DNA from: Lumbricus terrestris
Taxonomy: Eukaryota > Annelida > Clitellata > Crassiclitellata > Lumbricidae
Direction of reading: 5' to 3'
NCBI GenBank assembly: GCA_949752735.1
Contig: OX457037.1
Coordinates: 67,881,811 to 67,945,810 of the forward strand
DNA length: 64,000 bases
Part shown: positions 24,403 through 36,180 of the stretch, piece after piece
Layout: each line of letters begins with the position of its first letter
Position numbering within the stretch: the stretch's first letter is position 1
Notes under the pieces: model-generated
What the model saw: the letters and a program-made list of their open reading frames with translations, nothing else
What the model was told of the DNA's origin: nothing
Database searches by the model: none
Position numbers and translations under genes: made by a program

Positions 24403-25102
24403 TACGTTATAAATACACAGGCCAAAATGGCGGAGTATGCGTTAAGGTTAAAATGTATAAACGTGTCAACTCGAGGATAAAGTTGTGTTTTTTTGTGTAA
24501 AAGATTTGTTTCTTTCCAGGGAATCCTTTTACAAACACGATGGTATTCGAACGGAGCGTTTTGCGAAAAATTTCAAAAGAATCGGTCATTAAGTATCCGA
24601 GAAATTCCATTAGGAACAAACTTGTTACATTTTTATTTATATAGATAACTGCTTCTACAACATTATGTATAAAGCATATAATATAGTAAGAAAAAGACAC
24701 ATGATTATGCGTGTTTATATATGTAGGCTAATATCATATATATATTATATAATATATATATATATATGATAGTGTGCCGGTATCTAAACATTTATTGTAA
24801 CACCTTGACATAACTAACAAGCCAACAATTGCCCCAAATGGCGCTGAATTTATTCAACAATGGCCGCCAGTCAGCAGAACAATGTCCAGTGTATTTGTGA
24901 ATGAGAACAAATGCCTGTTGTTATTGTTGTTGTGCCTACGTTTAGCCTTTAGAATATATTTAATCGGTCGATAGTTCACGGCTAAAATGCAAATCACATC
25001 CGCTGATGTAACTCGGTCTCTGACTCTCTGTATAACAATAATTATTTTGTTCTGCATTTTCATCAGATGCAACCGACTCGTTGCTGATTCGAACCGATCA
25101 CC

Positions 25103-25528
25103 ATGGTAGCGGATTTAGCGGATTCCCTCTGCTCAAGACACCGCTTGCTTCTGTTGTCATGGATACTCTACGTCATCTCCCCTCCTCTGTCCTCAGCAGC
25201 ACCACCACCCGCCCACGACGGTCACACGCACCCTGCCATCCAGCCAGGAGACTTCGCATCCATCCCGTACCCTGACGGGGTACCCGTCGAGCCCCTTCCG
25301 TCCGTCGGATCCCCCGTTGCTGCAGCTGCTCCAGGGGAAGAAATTCCATTCGATCCGCGTCCTGTAGTGGCTGGAAGAGATGGAAGACCGTCGAGACGAG
25401 TGAGGGACGAGTTCTACCGACCGAAGAGGACGGTCCTAGTGGGAGAGGCACATCCGCCATCGGAGGATGATATGGATGATCTCGTCTCAAACCTCAAGAC
25501 GCAGCTGAAGGAATCGCAGGCCGCTCAA
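25103..25528 (+). CDS. Secreted coiled-coil protein, first exon
   Basis: The ATG sits in a strong context (ATCACCATGG). Residues 1-38 look like a signal peptide: a short polar start, the hydrophobic stretch RLLLLSWILYVISP, then small residues at LSSAAP. A Pro-rich acidic region follows (HTHPAIQPGDF, GVPVEPLP, GEEIPFDPRP), a basic RPSRRVRDEFYRPKR segment, and finally DDMDDLVSNLKTQLKESQ, with leucines spaced as in a coiled coil. Codons are GC-rich, unlike the surroundings. The exon may end at the GT at 25529 (phase 0), or at 25540 (GAG|GTCTGT, phase 2), which would join in frame to the coiled-coil exon at 63840. Beyond it the frame runs into a minisatellite. The family is not recognised; no domain beyond the coiled coil is visible. 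Confidence 0.6.
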
Positions 25529-25826
25529 GTACACACGAGGTCTGTTTATAACAAGTACACACGAGGTCTGTTTATAACAAGTACACACGAGGTCTGTTTA
25601 TCAAGTACACACAAGGTCTGTTTATATCAAGTACATACGAGGTCTGTTTATCAATTATATACAACGTCTGTTTATCAAGTACACACAAGGTCTGTTTATA
25701 TCAAGTACATACGAGGTCTGTTTATACCAAGTATATACGAGGTCTGTTTATCAATTATAAACCCGGTCTGTTTATATCAAGTACATACGAGGTCTGTTTA
25801 TATCAAGTACATACGAGGTCTACACA
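25526..25826 (+). repeat. 26/23-bp minisatellite at the exon boundary
   Basis: About 11 units of the form AAGTACACACGAGGTCTGTT + TATC, some shortened by 3 bases. Each unit carries AAGTACA and GAGGTCTGT, so every unit repeats two candidate splice donors. The frame of the preceding exon stays open through the array, but the composition suggests intron. Confidence 0.85.
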
Positions 25827-25994
25827 AGATGTCTGTCTGCCTCATGGATCTGCTACTGTTACTAAGACTGCGACTGCTGCTACTGCTGCTGTTGTTGATG
25901 ATGCTGCTGCTGATACAACTTCTACTACTATTATTGTTGTTGTTAATGGTATTGTAAATATCATTGTTCTTAGCTATTTTTATTGTTATTATAA

Positions 25995-25996
25995 TT

Positions 25997-26083
<87 letters not shown>

Positions 26084-26194
26084 CATCATCAATATCATCA
26101 TCATCATCATCATAATCACCACCGCCACCATCACCGCCACCACCGCCGCCGCCACCGCCACCACCCCTACCACCACCACCACCACCACCACCAC

Positions 26195-26230
<36 letters not shown>

Positions 26231-26232
26231 CA
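25995..26232. repeat. AAT, CAT, CAC/CCA and CAG trinucleotide tracts
   Basis: A succession of four pure-triplet blocks, giving poly-Asn, poly-His and poly-Gln in one + frame. No gene context. Confidence 0.9.
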
Positions 26233-26939
26233 GCAGCAGTTACTGTAGTACTCTTTAAAAAATGTTAGCTACTTCATAATTGTTTCTTTGCCTCAGCCAC
26301 TGAGAACAGGTGGTTAGTTATCTTTGCTGTTGCCCGATATCCGCACTGTACAGTGTACAATGTATAGGCCTACAATGTGTACATGCTGTTCTTATTATAG
26401 CTGTATACGTGTTGCAGGTAAGACGTAAATATCTCGAAATAGATTTCTGCGCAGGAGGGGATTTCAACCAGGACATCATGAGTCTTTCTCTCGCTAGTCG
26501 CTTGTTCCTTTTCTCTGATTAAAAAAACCAAATGAAAAGCCGATAGAAATTAAATTTATCTATTACTTAGATTCGAATAAATTGTATTTAGACCACGCAG
26601 TCACTCGTGGCTAAGTTAAAACTTGAGTCGTACTATGGTGTGCATCTTGCGCACAATAGCAGGTATAGGTGTCGTAGTTGCCTTTTGCTTTGTAAAAACC
26701 TACTGTAACTGCAGTACTACACCTTTTTTAATCGAAACCGTTTGCTATAATAAGAGGCCGTATTGCGCGCGTAGCTCGATGTAATCCCTTGCATAAAGCC
26801 ACTACGTTATTCGTTTGCTTAGAGCCGACCTCTGTAAACAGTTGTCAGGCGGTGAAGCGTGTGCTGTCAAACCATTTGACGGTTGACTGGTCGTTCAGTA
26901 AGCGATGAGAGAATCGACGAATCTCTGATTATCATGACT

Positions 26940-26940
<1 letters not shown>
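26233..26940. other. No recognisable gene
   Basis: Presumed intron of the secreted-protein gene if the exon at 63840 belongs to it. TAGGCCTA at about 26367. Confidence 0.35.

Positions 26941-26941
<1 letters not shown>

Positions 26942-26990
<49 letters not shown>
26942..26990. repeat. (TA)n microsatellite
   Basis: About 24 TA units just outside the family A transposon. Confidence 0.95.
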
Positions 26991-26996
<6 letters not shown>

Positions 26997-27043
26997 GATT
27001 GATTATTCACAATAAAAATAATATATATAATTATATATATATT

Positions 27044-29200
27044 ACACCGCTATGCATTTTAAAACAAAGAGTGAGATGTTTGAAATTTATTTACTGATTT
27101 TATACAATTCTGACATGCTGATTTCAAATATGATTGTGAAATTTGGCCATCACGTCATGATTTCCCACAAATCGAATTATTATTTTACTGATTTTTACAA
27201 TTACGTTAAAAGATTTTCTTTTGTATGCACTCTAAGGAAATTTTATAGAAAAGGTTTCTAAAAGTTCCCGATGTTAAAATCTCATAAACATACTACAGTA
27301 CTCAGTTTTTTACAATTGCAAATGGCAAAATCTTGAAAAACAGTGAAACTAAGACAGAAACTGTCTTAGGGACAAAAACGTGTTTTCTTTGATTTTCTTG
27401 CTTGTTCTTCCTCTGGCAAACCATCTCTTTTCATCATCCAGCAATAGTCCGCCATCATGCTGACATCCCAACGTCCTTGATAACGGGTTTCCATAATTTT
27501 GATGTCCTGGTGAAATCGTTCACCCATTTCTTCACTGAAGTCACCCAAGTTGTCCGGAAAATAGTCGAGATGAGAGAACAAGAAATGCACCTTGAGACTC
27601 ATTCTTCAACCAAGTTTTTTAAATGCAGACAACATATCTTTCACAACCTGCTTATAATTTGGTGCCTTAGTGTTGCCAAGAAATTGGCTCACAACACCCT
27701 TGAAACTGATCCAAGCATCTGCCTCAGCTTTATTCATTGTTTTTTCGAAATCACTGTCTCTCATAAGTGCTCTGATGTTCGGACCATCGAAAACCTCTGC
27801 CTTCAGCTTTTCGGAGCTAATATTCTGAAACTTGGTGCAAATATATCCGAAACAATGTCCTTGCTTATCCAAGGCTTTTACAAATTGCTTCATGAGGCCA
27901 AGTTTAATATGAAGAGGTGGTAACAGTATCTTGTTTGGTTCCACCAGTTTCACATATTTTATGTTTCTTGCTCCTGGTAGAAACTCTGTTCTAGAAGGCC
28001 AGTTTTTCTTTTTCCAGTGGTCCTTGTCTGCTCTGCTATCCCACTCAGACAGGAAACAGGGCAATTTTGTATAACCGCCCTGCTGACCTAGCAATATTCC
28101 AATTACTTTAAGGTCACCACAAACCAGCCACTGATGTTCATTGTATTTTATATTCTCAAGAAGCATGGCCATGTTTTCATAAGTTTCTTTCAGCTGCACA
28201 GAATGCCCAACAGGAACAGATGCATATCTGTTGCCATTATGCAAGAGAACAGCTTTTAGGCTTCGCTTAGAAGAATCAATGAAAATTCTCCATTCAGTTG
28301 CATCGTAATTAACTCCCAACTTTGCTATTAATCCAGGAATATCTGAGCAATATACAAGAGATTCAGTCTTTGAGAAATGGCATGTAAATTCTTCTTCACG
28401 GTTTCTGTACCACGAGAAAGACGTGCCAGGTGACAGTAAATTCTTGGCTTTTAAGCGTGACCCAAGAAGTTCTGCAGAGATCTTTGGGAGGTCTAAGTCC
28501 CGAATTAGATCATTTAGCTCTGCCTGAGAGAACGTTTGAGCAATATCTGTATTGTCTGGCACATAGCTACCAGTGTCATCATCATCTTCTGTCCTACACT
28601 CGCTTTCTGTCATACAGTCCGCAATATCCTTTGGTACTGGAATAGGAATGCTGTCATCATGGGGTACCGGTCTCAACGCAGATGGCAAATTTGGATAAGA
28701 TATTTCCTTTTTATTCTTGTTATTGTAACCTTTAGTATTTATCATACAAAAGTAACAGTCATCCACATGATTTCTAGGCTCGCGCCAGACCATAGGAATT
28801 CCAAAGCTAAGGGATTTCTTTACACCTTTGCACCAGTTTCTTAGACCTTCCACACATGTCTTACATACGACGTGCGGCGCCCATGATTTGTCTTGGTCTC
28901 CTAACTTTATGCCAAAATACGCACGGTAAGCTTTTTGCACGAATCCAGTTATGTTCTGTCTTTGTTTCCGCAAAGTATAACTTCCACATACATGTATGTA
29001 GCAAAATGAACCAGGCGAATTGACACAACGTCTTCTAGATTGGCCGCTTTCAGATTCAGCCATTTTGAATATGAAAATGCTGATTGAGGGAAAACGTGAC
29101 GTCATACAGAAAAACGGATATCATTTATGAAATCAGCAGACTAAAATCTTTTAGAAAAATATGTTTTTGGCAAAACATCAGATATCATGCATAGCAGTGT
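27044..29200 (-). mobile_element. TIR DNA transposon, family A, nearly intact copy
   Basis: The left end reads ACACCGCTATGCAT; the right end, reverse-complemented, ACACTGCTATGCAT. About 65-75 bases inside each end lies an inverted pair, ATGCTGATTTCAAATATGA at left and CTGCTGATTTCATAAATGA at right. The copy at 7134-9018 has the same layout. The flanks read TATATATT and TATATATC, a possible imperfect 8-bp duplication in AT-rich DNA. The single gene (27366-29063, minus) fills the interior. The presence of TIRs at two independent copies supports transposition as the way this protein family spreads. Confidence 0.75.
27366..29063 (-). CDS. Family A transposon protein (565 codons, one in-frame TGA)
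   Basis: Reads MAESESGQSRRRCVNSPGSF from 29063; an ATG 14 codons upstream is possible, but this start matches the family as I know it. Cys-rich N terminus (C-x4-C where the family usually has C-x2-C, through a two-codon HV insertion; then VCKTC and CYFC), followed by YPNLPSALRPVPH, GDLKV (D317), FLSEWDSRA (D342; usually CEWDSRA), LPPLHIKLGL, a TGA at codon 486, then HFLFSHLDYFP, MGERFHQD (E515) and RYQGRW. The Asp/Glu residues are shared with the copy at 7.3 kb and could be a DDE-type triad, which is inference only. The TGA stands where the family has Cys and is the only break in 565 codons. Multicopy and uncharacterised in many invertebrates; probably the transposase. Confidence 0.75.
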
Positions 29201-29227
29201 TATATATCTGACTCCAACTATCCCAAC

Positions 29228-29366
<139 letters not shown>

Positions 29367-29837
29367 TACCCGCATACACTACCTTAAGCGGACATTCCAT
29401 GTGGGTACAATTCATGAGTTCAAAACATGCCTTAAAGTACACGTAACTCTGTGGGGTCAAGGGACTACTTATATTATATATGCACACATCTAATTAATAT
29501 TCATTACAGTGACGAACACACACACTTGTCTCCATATGGATGTCTTATGGAGTCAGGAGTGTGTGCTGTGTGTGTGTGTGTGCATGAATAGTGCCAAAAC
29601 ATACCTTACCGAAAGCAGTGCATGGCGGTACAAGGATCTATGCTTTCTACACATTACGATGTTATACTTGAGTTCCCTACTTTGTAATACTTGGTATAGG
29701 CTTAAGGTTCTTTTTCACTTATATAGTAGACCCGGCTGTCCTGATTAACATGAATCTGTTCTAAATAGGAATCACTGTGTGAGGAGGGAGAGTTTGTGAG
29801 TGTATGAATATGCAGACCACATTACATAGATAAAATG

Positions 29838-31350
29838 ATTGTCTCCACAAGAATTCAATAACGTGACCAATGTACGTGTGAGACTATGCTTACTGAACTC
29901 AGATAATGAAACTTTTGTCTCCACAAAGATTCAATAGGGGTACTCACACACGTGTGTCTGTGTGAGTGTGTGTGGGTGTGTGAGAAAGATACCGACAGAC
30001 AGACAGACACAGAGACAGAGACGGACAGCAAGAGACAGACAGAGACAGACAGAGACAGAGAGATGGATGCAGTGAGAGATAGAAAGACAAGACACAGAGA
30101 GGCTGCTTGTCTCCACAAGGATTCTTTGTGAAGACACACGTATGTGTGTGTGTGTGTGTGAGACCATGCTTTGGCCTACTGTATTCGGATGATGAAACGT
30201 TTGTCTCCACAAGAATTCTTTGTGAACACACGTATGTGTGTGTGAGACCATGTTTTGGCCTAGTGTATTCGGACGACAGAACGTTTGTCCCCACAGGGAT
30301 TCTTTGTAAAGACACACGTATGTATGTATGTGTGAGACCATGCTTTGGCCTAGTGTATTCGGACGACAGAACGTTTGTCTCCACAGGGATTCTTTGTGAA
30401 GACACACGTATGCATGTGTGTGTGAGACCATGCTTTGGCCTAGTGTATTCGGACGACAGAACGTTTGTCCCCACAGGGATTCTTTGTGAAGACACACGTA
30501 TGCATGTGTGTGTGAGACCATGCTTTGGCCTAGTGTATTCGGACGACAGAACGTTTGTCTCCACATGGATTCTTTGTGAAGACACACGTATGCATGTGTG
30601 TGTGAGACCATGCTTTGGCCTAGTGTATTCGGACGACAGAACGTTTGTCCCCACAGGGATTCTTTGTGAAGACACACGTATGCATGTGTGTGTGAGACCA
30701 TGCTTTGGCCTAGTGTATTCGGACGACAGAACGTTTGTCTCCACAGGGATTTTTTGTGAAGACACACGTATGCATGTGTGTGTGTGAGACCATGCTTTGG
30801 CCTAGTATATTCGGACGACAGAACCTTTGTCCCCACAGGGATTCTTTGTGAAGACACACGTATGTATGTATGTGTGTGTGAGACCATGCTTTGGACTACT
30901 GTTTTCGGATGATGAAACGTTTGTCTCCACAAGAAATCTTTGTGAAGACACTGATGAAACGTTTGTCTCCACAAGGATTCTTTGTGAAGACACACGTATG
31001 TGTGTGTGAGACCATGCTTTGGCCTACTGTATTCGAATGATAAAATGTTTGTCTCCACAAGGATTCCTTGTGAATACACACGTTTGTGTGTGTGTGTGAG
31101 ACCATTCTTTGGCCTACTGTATTCGACTGATAAAACGTTTGTCTCCACAAGGATTCTTTGTGAAGACACACGTTTGTGTGTGTGAGAGACCATGCTTTGG
31201 CCTACTGCATTCGAATGATGAAACGTTTGTCTCCAAAAGGATTCTTTGTGAAGACACACGTATGTGTGTGTGTGAGAGACCATGCTTTGGCCTATTGTAT
31301 TCGGATAAAACGATTGTCTTTATAAGGAATCTCTATGAAGACAAATGTGT
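29838..31350. repeat. 90-bp minisatellite with 180-bp dimer structure
   Basis: Units run from the TTTGTCTCCACAAGGATTCT core through GAAGACACACGTATG to GAGACCATGCTTTGGCCTA. From 30271 to about 30814 the units are exactly 90 bases and alternate between GTTTGTCC and GTTTGTCT, seven units in strict alternation. The period is a multiple of three, so the array is open in several frames (one of 450 codons on the minus strand), but codon-level signs of a protein are absent. Confidence 0.9.
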
Positions 31351-32165
31351 GTGACTATGGTAGCTATATCAAGTGTATGAAACGATTGTCTCCATAAGGA
31401 ATCTATATGAAGACAAATGTGTGTGACTTTGGTAGCTATATCAAGTGTATGAAACGATTGTCTCCATAAGGAATCTATATGAAGACAAATGTGTGTGACT
31501 ATGGTAGCTATATCAAGTGTATGAAACGATTGTCTCCATAAGGAATCTATATGAAGACAAATGTGTGTGACTATGGTAGCTATATCCACTGGATAAAACG
31601 ATTGACTCCATAAGGAATCTCTATGAAACAAATGTGTGTGTGACTATGGTAGCTATATCCACTGGATAAAACGATTGTCCCCACATGGAATCTCTAGTAA
31701 GACAAATTTGTGTGTGACTACGGGAGCTATATCAAGTGGTTATACCGATTGTTTCTGTAAGGAATCTCAATGAAGATAAATGTGTGTGAATATGCTATAT
31801 CCAGTGGATGAAACGATTGTCTCCACGAGGAATCTCTATGAAGACAAAATTAATGTGTGTGTGACTATGGTAGCTATATCCAGTGGATAAAACGATTGTC
31901 TCCATAAGGAATCTCTATGAAGATAAGTGTGTGTGAATATGCTATATCCAGTGGATAAAACGATTGTCTCCATAAGGAATCTCTATGAAGACAAATGTGT
32001 GTGTATAAGGCAGTTATATCCAGTGGATAAAACGATTGTCTCCATAAGGAATCTCTATGAAGACAAATGTGTGTGTATAAGGCAGTTATATCCACTGGAT
32101 AAAACGATTGTCTCCATAAGGAATCTATGTGAAGACAAATGTGTTTGTGACTATGGTATTTATAT
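31351..32165. repeat. 72-bp minisatellite derived from the 90-bp array
   Basis: Units share the core ACGATTGTCTCCATAAGGAA + TCT..ATGAAGACAAATGTGTG with the neighbouring array, but differ downstream (GACTATGGTAGCTATATC). The period is 72 bases in the first units and about 64-66 later. The gradual change suggests one array that diverged along its length. Confidence 0.85.
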
Positions 32166-32470
32166 CCAGTGATCTCTGTCGCACTGTCTCTGTTGTAGCC
32201 TCCCGTAGAACTTTGCGCTCTTCGGCCAATGGGGAGCTGCTGGTCCCTCGAACCCGCTCTGCTACCAGACAGCGTCGAGCCCTCTCGGTTGTTGGCCCGT
32301 CCACATGGAATGAGCTCCCACTTGCACTACGCTTACAACCTCGGAATAATTTGCCTGGTTTCTACAAGTTGCTCAAGACCTATCTTTTTAGCTGTGGCTG
32401 GACTGGGAGCGCCTCTGAGTAGACTTCTTGAAGGGGCGCTATATAAGTTTTCGAAATGAATGAATGAATA
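32166..32470 (+). mobile_element. CR1/L2-like LINE 3' end
   Basis: The frame reads SLCRTVSVVASRRTLRSS, VPRTRSATRQRRALSVVGPS and KLLKTYLFSCGWTGSASE before a stop. This is the C terminus seen in CR1/L2-type ORF2 proteins. The 3' tail GGAGCGCCTCTGAGTAG..GGGGCGCTATATAAG ends in GAAT repeats. Close copies lie in both arms of the inverted duplication at 56.2 and 59.4 kb. Confidence 0.8.
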
Positions 32471-33290
32471 GCGGCGCCTAAGAAATGCGTACAAAATAAT
32501 GAACTCCCAATTAATAGTTCATAATGCACTTCGCAGCCCGTCATAGGGTCTTTTCCCCTTGCAGTAGACCTAACGAAGAACATCTTTATCTGGCCTTCAT
32601 GCTACATTGTCTTATTAAACCTCTAACTTCACTTACCCTACCCCACTCCACTTTACCAAGTCACGAATCCGGCATGGCAATTAAATGCACCAAGTGCATT
32701 CACCTCTGAAGAAAAAATTCTAGGCCTTACTAACCTTATAGGCTCAGACACATGGACACACTCCCCACACACACATAGCCACCGAGTCATTTTGCTATTC
32801 ACACTTGTTAATAACAGACAAATACAATTTATTTTCGCCACAAAACTTCCTTTATTGAGAATGCTTGATATAACGAATGTCATCCATAAACCTAATATAA
32901 TACATAAATGCATGTTAAAATTCTTGTAACTTGCCGGAACATATATCAGTTATTTTCTGCCATTAGATTAATTTGACATTCTATTGTCACCAATTTTACT
33001 AATCGAATACGCTATTCTTTTAAATGCATTTGTTTCTCTAAATGTAAAATTGAGAAGATTATTGTGTTCACTGTTAGCCTATTTAATGAAATATGCCTCA
33101 ATTTTTATTTTATCTGTTGCATTTTAATGTCCAAAATGTCCACTCGGTTACTATCATTTTCACACTTTCGCCACAATATCTTTAAAAAATTGCGACCAAA
33201 AGTGATAGTTTTCCAAAAAATTAATGTTACTCATATACAAAATTGAAAGGCCTTTCGTGAATAAATTTGTCATTGAATGAAACAACACTT
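32471..33290. other. Intergenic, no gene seen
   Basis: Short frames only. Confidence 0.4.
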
Positions 33291-33295
33291 ATTAT

Positions 33296-33704
33296 GGGGC
33301 CGTCCATAAAGTACGTCACGCTCCAGGGGGGAAGGGGTGTAAGAAAGTGTGACAGTTTGTGACAGGGGGAGGGGTTAGGCCATGTGTGACGTCACACATT
33401 TATTTTTTAAATTCTTTTTTTTTTTAGTACTTAAAATCCTACCAGGCCCGGCCAGGCGTGTATAAAACCCGTCCTGGCGGGCTAAAAGTTGATTTCCCGT
33501 CGCTATCAAAGCGTTTAGGGACACACGTGGGATTAGGGATAGTTTACTAAGGTTTAGAGGGTTAGATAAAATGGTTATGTTTTTAAATGTTTTGTTCGAA
33601 AGTGTGACGTACTTTATGGGGGAGGGGGTTCGAGATTTGTGACAGTTTGTGACAGAGGGTCAAAAATGGTCAAAAATAGCGTGACGTACTTTATGGACGG
33701 CCCC
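33296..33704. mobile_element. TIR MITE, 409 bp
   Basis: Termini GGGGCCGTCCATAAAGTACG + TCACGCT are inverted and almost perfect over 27 bases. TAT flanks both ends (33293-33295, 33705-33707), a possible 3-bp duplication. Inside, GTGTGACAGTTTGTGACAG recurs in both halves. Non-coding. Similar GGGGCCGTCCATAAA ends are widespread in animal genomes. Confidence 0.85.
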
Positions 33705-34142
33705 TATGGATGAACAAATATTTTTAGCTGTCAGAAATATTGTCTACTCCGTTGTCGCCCATAAATCCGAGTGATGCAGGATAATAACCAAAAACTATGC
33801 ACGCTGAAAATCAGTCAAGCCATTTAGTCATGTCTTTGTTTATGTATACCAGTCTTTATTTGATGACTTTTCGAAATTAAACCGCGATAATTTATTTTAA
33901 ATGGCGTTACCTACGAATGATAGCCTACGTTTAATTGGTGTCTACTCCGTTACCAAGAATTAGTTTAGATTAAAGATGTTCAGGCATGCATCAATTACCC
34001 GTTTTCATCTCCATACTGAACAAAATTGATATGTCGAAATTTTTGTCCCAAACGTGGGCAATAACAAAATGTGTTGCATTATTTTGAAATTGTCCACTCC
34101 GTTACCTAGCCTATCCACTCCCATACAACGAAGCCTATACTG

Positions 34143-36180
34143 CCGTGCTAAGCAAAAAGACAGTAACTCAAAAAAGGTGATTTCGCGTAAAACGACAAAG
34201 AAGAAATCGGTTTAATCCAACCAGAAATAATACTTCAATCTTTCTGAATTTTTGCCAACAGTCATATCTAAACTTGTGAATTTAGGAAATAAACTCGTTT
34301 TTAGTGAAATGTGAGCAAAAATTGTATAAAAATGAGTTACTGTCTTTTTGCTTAGTATCGAAGCATTGAATATCGGCTTGTTGCTAAGCAAGAAAGCAGT
34401 AAGTCTTCATTATAGTGCTGCAGACTGGTGAGAAAATGTTCACTTTGCATAAAATTTGGTAAATACCACGAACAAGTCCTAAGAAAAAGACTTGTCAATA
34501 GAACCATCACAGATTTGCAATCTGGCGCCAATGGCAGCCATTTTTCAAAATGGCCGACCAATCTACATAATTTTAAAGATCTTAGCTTATATTTCTCTTA
34601 GAATCGTCATCTTGGTGCCTAAAGATACATTTTTGGGGGTAAGGATTCCAATAGAGCCATCCAAAAATTCCTATGGACTCTGTGGCGGCCATTTTTCAAA
34701 ATGGCCGATCAAATAGTTTTTTCAATATCTCAGCATTCACTTCACTTCACTCAAAATCGTCAACTTGAAGCCTACACATACATTCGTACGAGGCAAGGAC
34801 TCCATTGGGCCATCTAAAACTTTCTATGGCCTCAGTGGCGGCCATTTTTCAAAATGGCCGACCAGAATGTTTTTTCAACATCTCAGCATTTAATTAACAT
34901 ATAATCGTAATTTTGGTGCCTAAACATACATTTTTAGGGGCAAGGATTCCAATGGGGCCATCTAAAACTTCCTTTGGCATCAATGGCGGCCATTTTCCAA
35001 AATGGCCGAGCATACTGAATTATTTTAAATTTCTTAGCATTCAATTCACTCAAAATTGTCATCTTGGTGTCTAAATATCGAAATGTAGGGGCAAGGGCTG
35101 CAATAGCGTCAATGTAGATTTTGACCATGGTCCCAACGTTGGCCATTTTCAAAATGGCCGACCAGAATACCCCATTATCAATATCGGAATTTTCAGTCTA
35201 CTTATAATCGTCATATTCGTGTTTAAACATACATACTAAAGAGTAATTATTCCAAAGCCCCAGGAACTCTTAAAATGCGGTGAAAGATTGCGCAAACGTG
35301 GAGTGAATTCCTATCTTTGGGTCGGCCATTTTGTAAAATGGCTGCCATTGAAACGATGGGAAAATTTGCGAATGCCCCATTGCTGGAATAGATCCATTGC
35401 CCTAAAAGGGATATGTTTATACACCAATATGATGATTATAAGCGAATTGGAAGCTAAGATAGTAATATATTCCTATTTTGGTCGCCATGTTGGAAAATGG
35501 CTGCCATTGACACCATGGGGAACTTTGTTGTAGCCCTATTGGAATCTTTGCTCTTAAATCCGTATGCTTGGACAATAAGATGACCATCCCAAGTGAACTG
35601 AAAGCCGAGATATTGACAAATACTTCCTTTTAGGTCGGCCATTTTGGAAAATGGCCGCTATTAAGGTTATGTTTAATTTTTGATGGCTCCATTGCAATCC
35701 TTGACCCTTAATGTGTATGTTTTGACACCAAGATAACAATTCCAAGTGAACTGAAAGCCGAGATATTGACAATTCCATCTTTTTTGGTCGGCCATTTTGG
35801 AAAATGGCCGCTATTGAGACCATGAGAACATTTGGGATGGTTCCATTGGAATCCTTGACCATAAATGTGTATGTTTTAACACCAAGATGGGGATTCTAAG
35901 TGTATTAGAAGCTGAGATATTGAAATATCTGTACGTCGATCGGCCAATAAAATACATGGGATACTAAGCAAGAAGACAGTAACCCAAGTTACTGCGTTTT
36001 TGCTTAGCACGATGATACCTAAATTGAGTTACTGTTAATTTCGTTTCCGTTTTTTCCATGTTCCGGTACAGATACCATTTCCTCGCTCATATATATGATA
36101 GAATATGTTGCCAGGATGTGAAAACAAGTGCTAACTCAAAAACGGAAAAAATTGAGTTACTGTCTTTTTGCTTAGCACGG
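34143..36180. mobile_element. Giant palindromic element with internal satellite
   Basis: Ends are inverted: left CCGTGCTAAGCAAAAAGACA + GTAACTCA, right the exact reverse complement. Secondary copies of the same terminus lie inside both ends (about 34334-34400 and 35960-36010). The interior is the satellite at 34530-35812, which switches orientation in the middle. The element resembles, in layout only, the tandem-repeat-bearing non-autonomous elements known from molluscs. No coding capacity. Confidence 0.75.
34530..35812. repeat. ~153-bp satellite, 9 units, inverted halves
   Basis: Each unit centres on a hairpin GGCCATTTTnCAAAATGGCC. Cores lie near 34533, 34684, 34837, 34985, 35139, 35321, 35481, 35634 and 35788. 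Units 1-5 carry CAAGGATTCCAATGG after the core and units 6-9 carry its reverse complement CCATTGGAATCCTTG, so the array is itself a palindrome with the switch near 35200-35300. Confidence 0.8.

Noticed and set aside
27366..27602. Separate 78-residue gene
   Set aside because: It is in the same frame as the upstream 499-codon frame, separated only by one TGA; the 7.3-kb copy shows they are one protein.
29931..31283. 450-codon minus-strand frame with 30-residue HTHAYVCLHKESLW-type repeats
   Set aside because: The 90-bp minisatellite is a multiple of three and free of stops; the frame also exists on the other strand and breaks down where the period changes.
29838..31350. CRISPR-like array
   Set aside because: Repeats are contiguous without unique spacers, and this is animal DNA.
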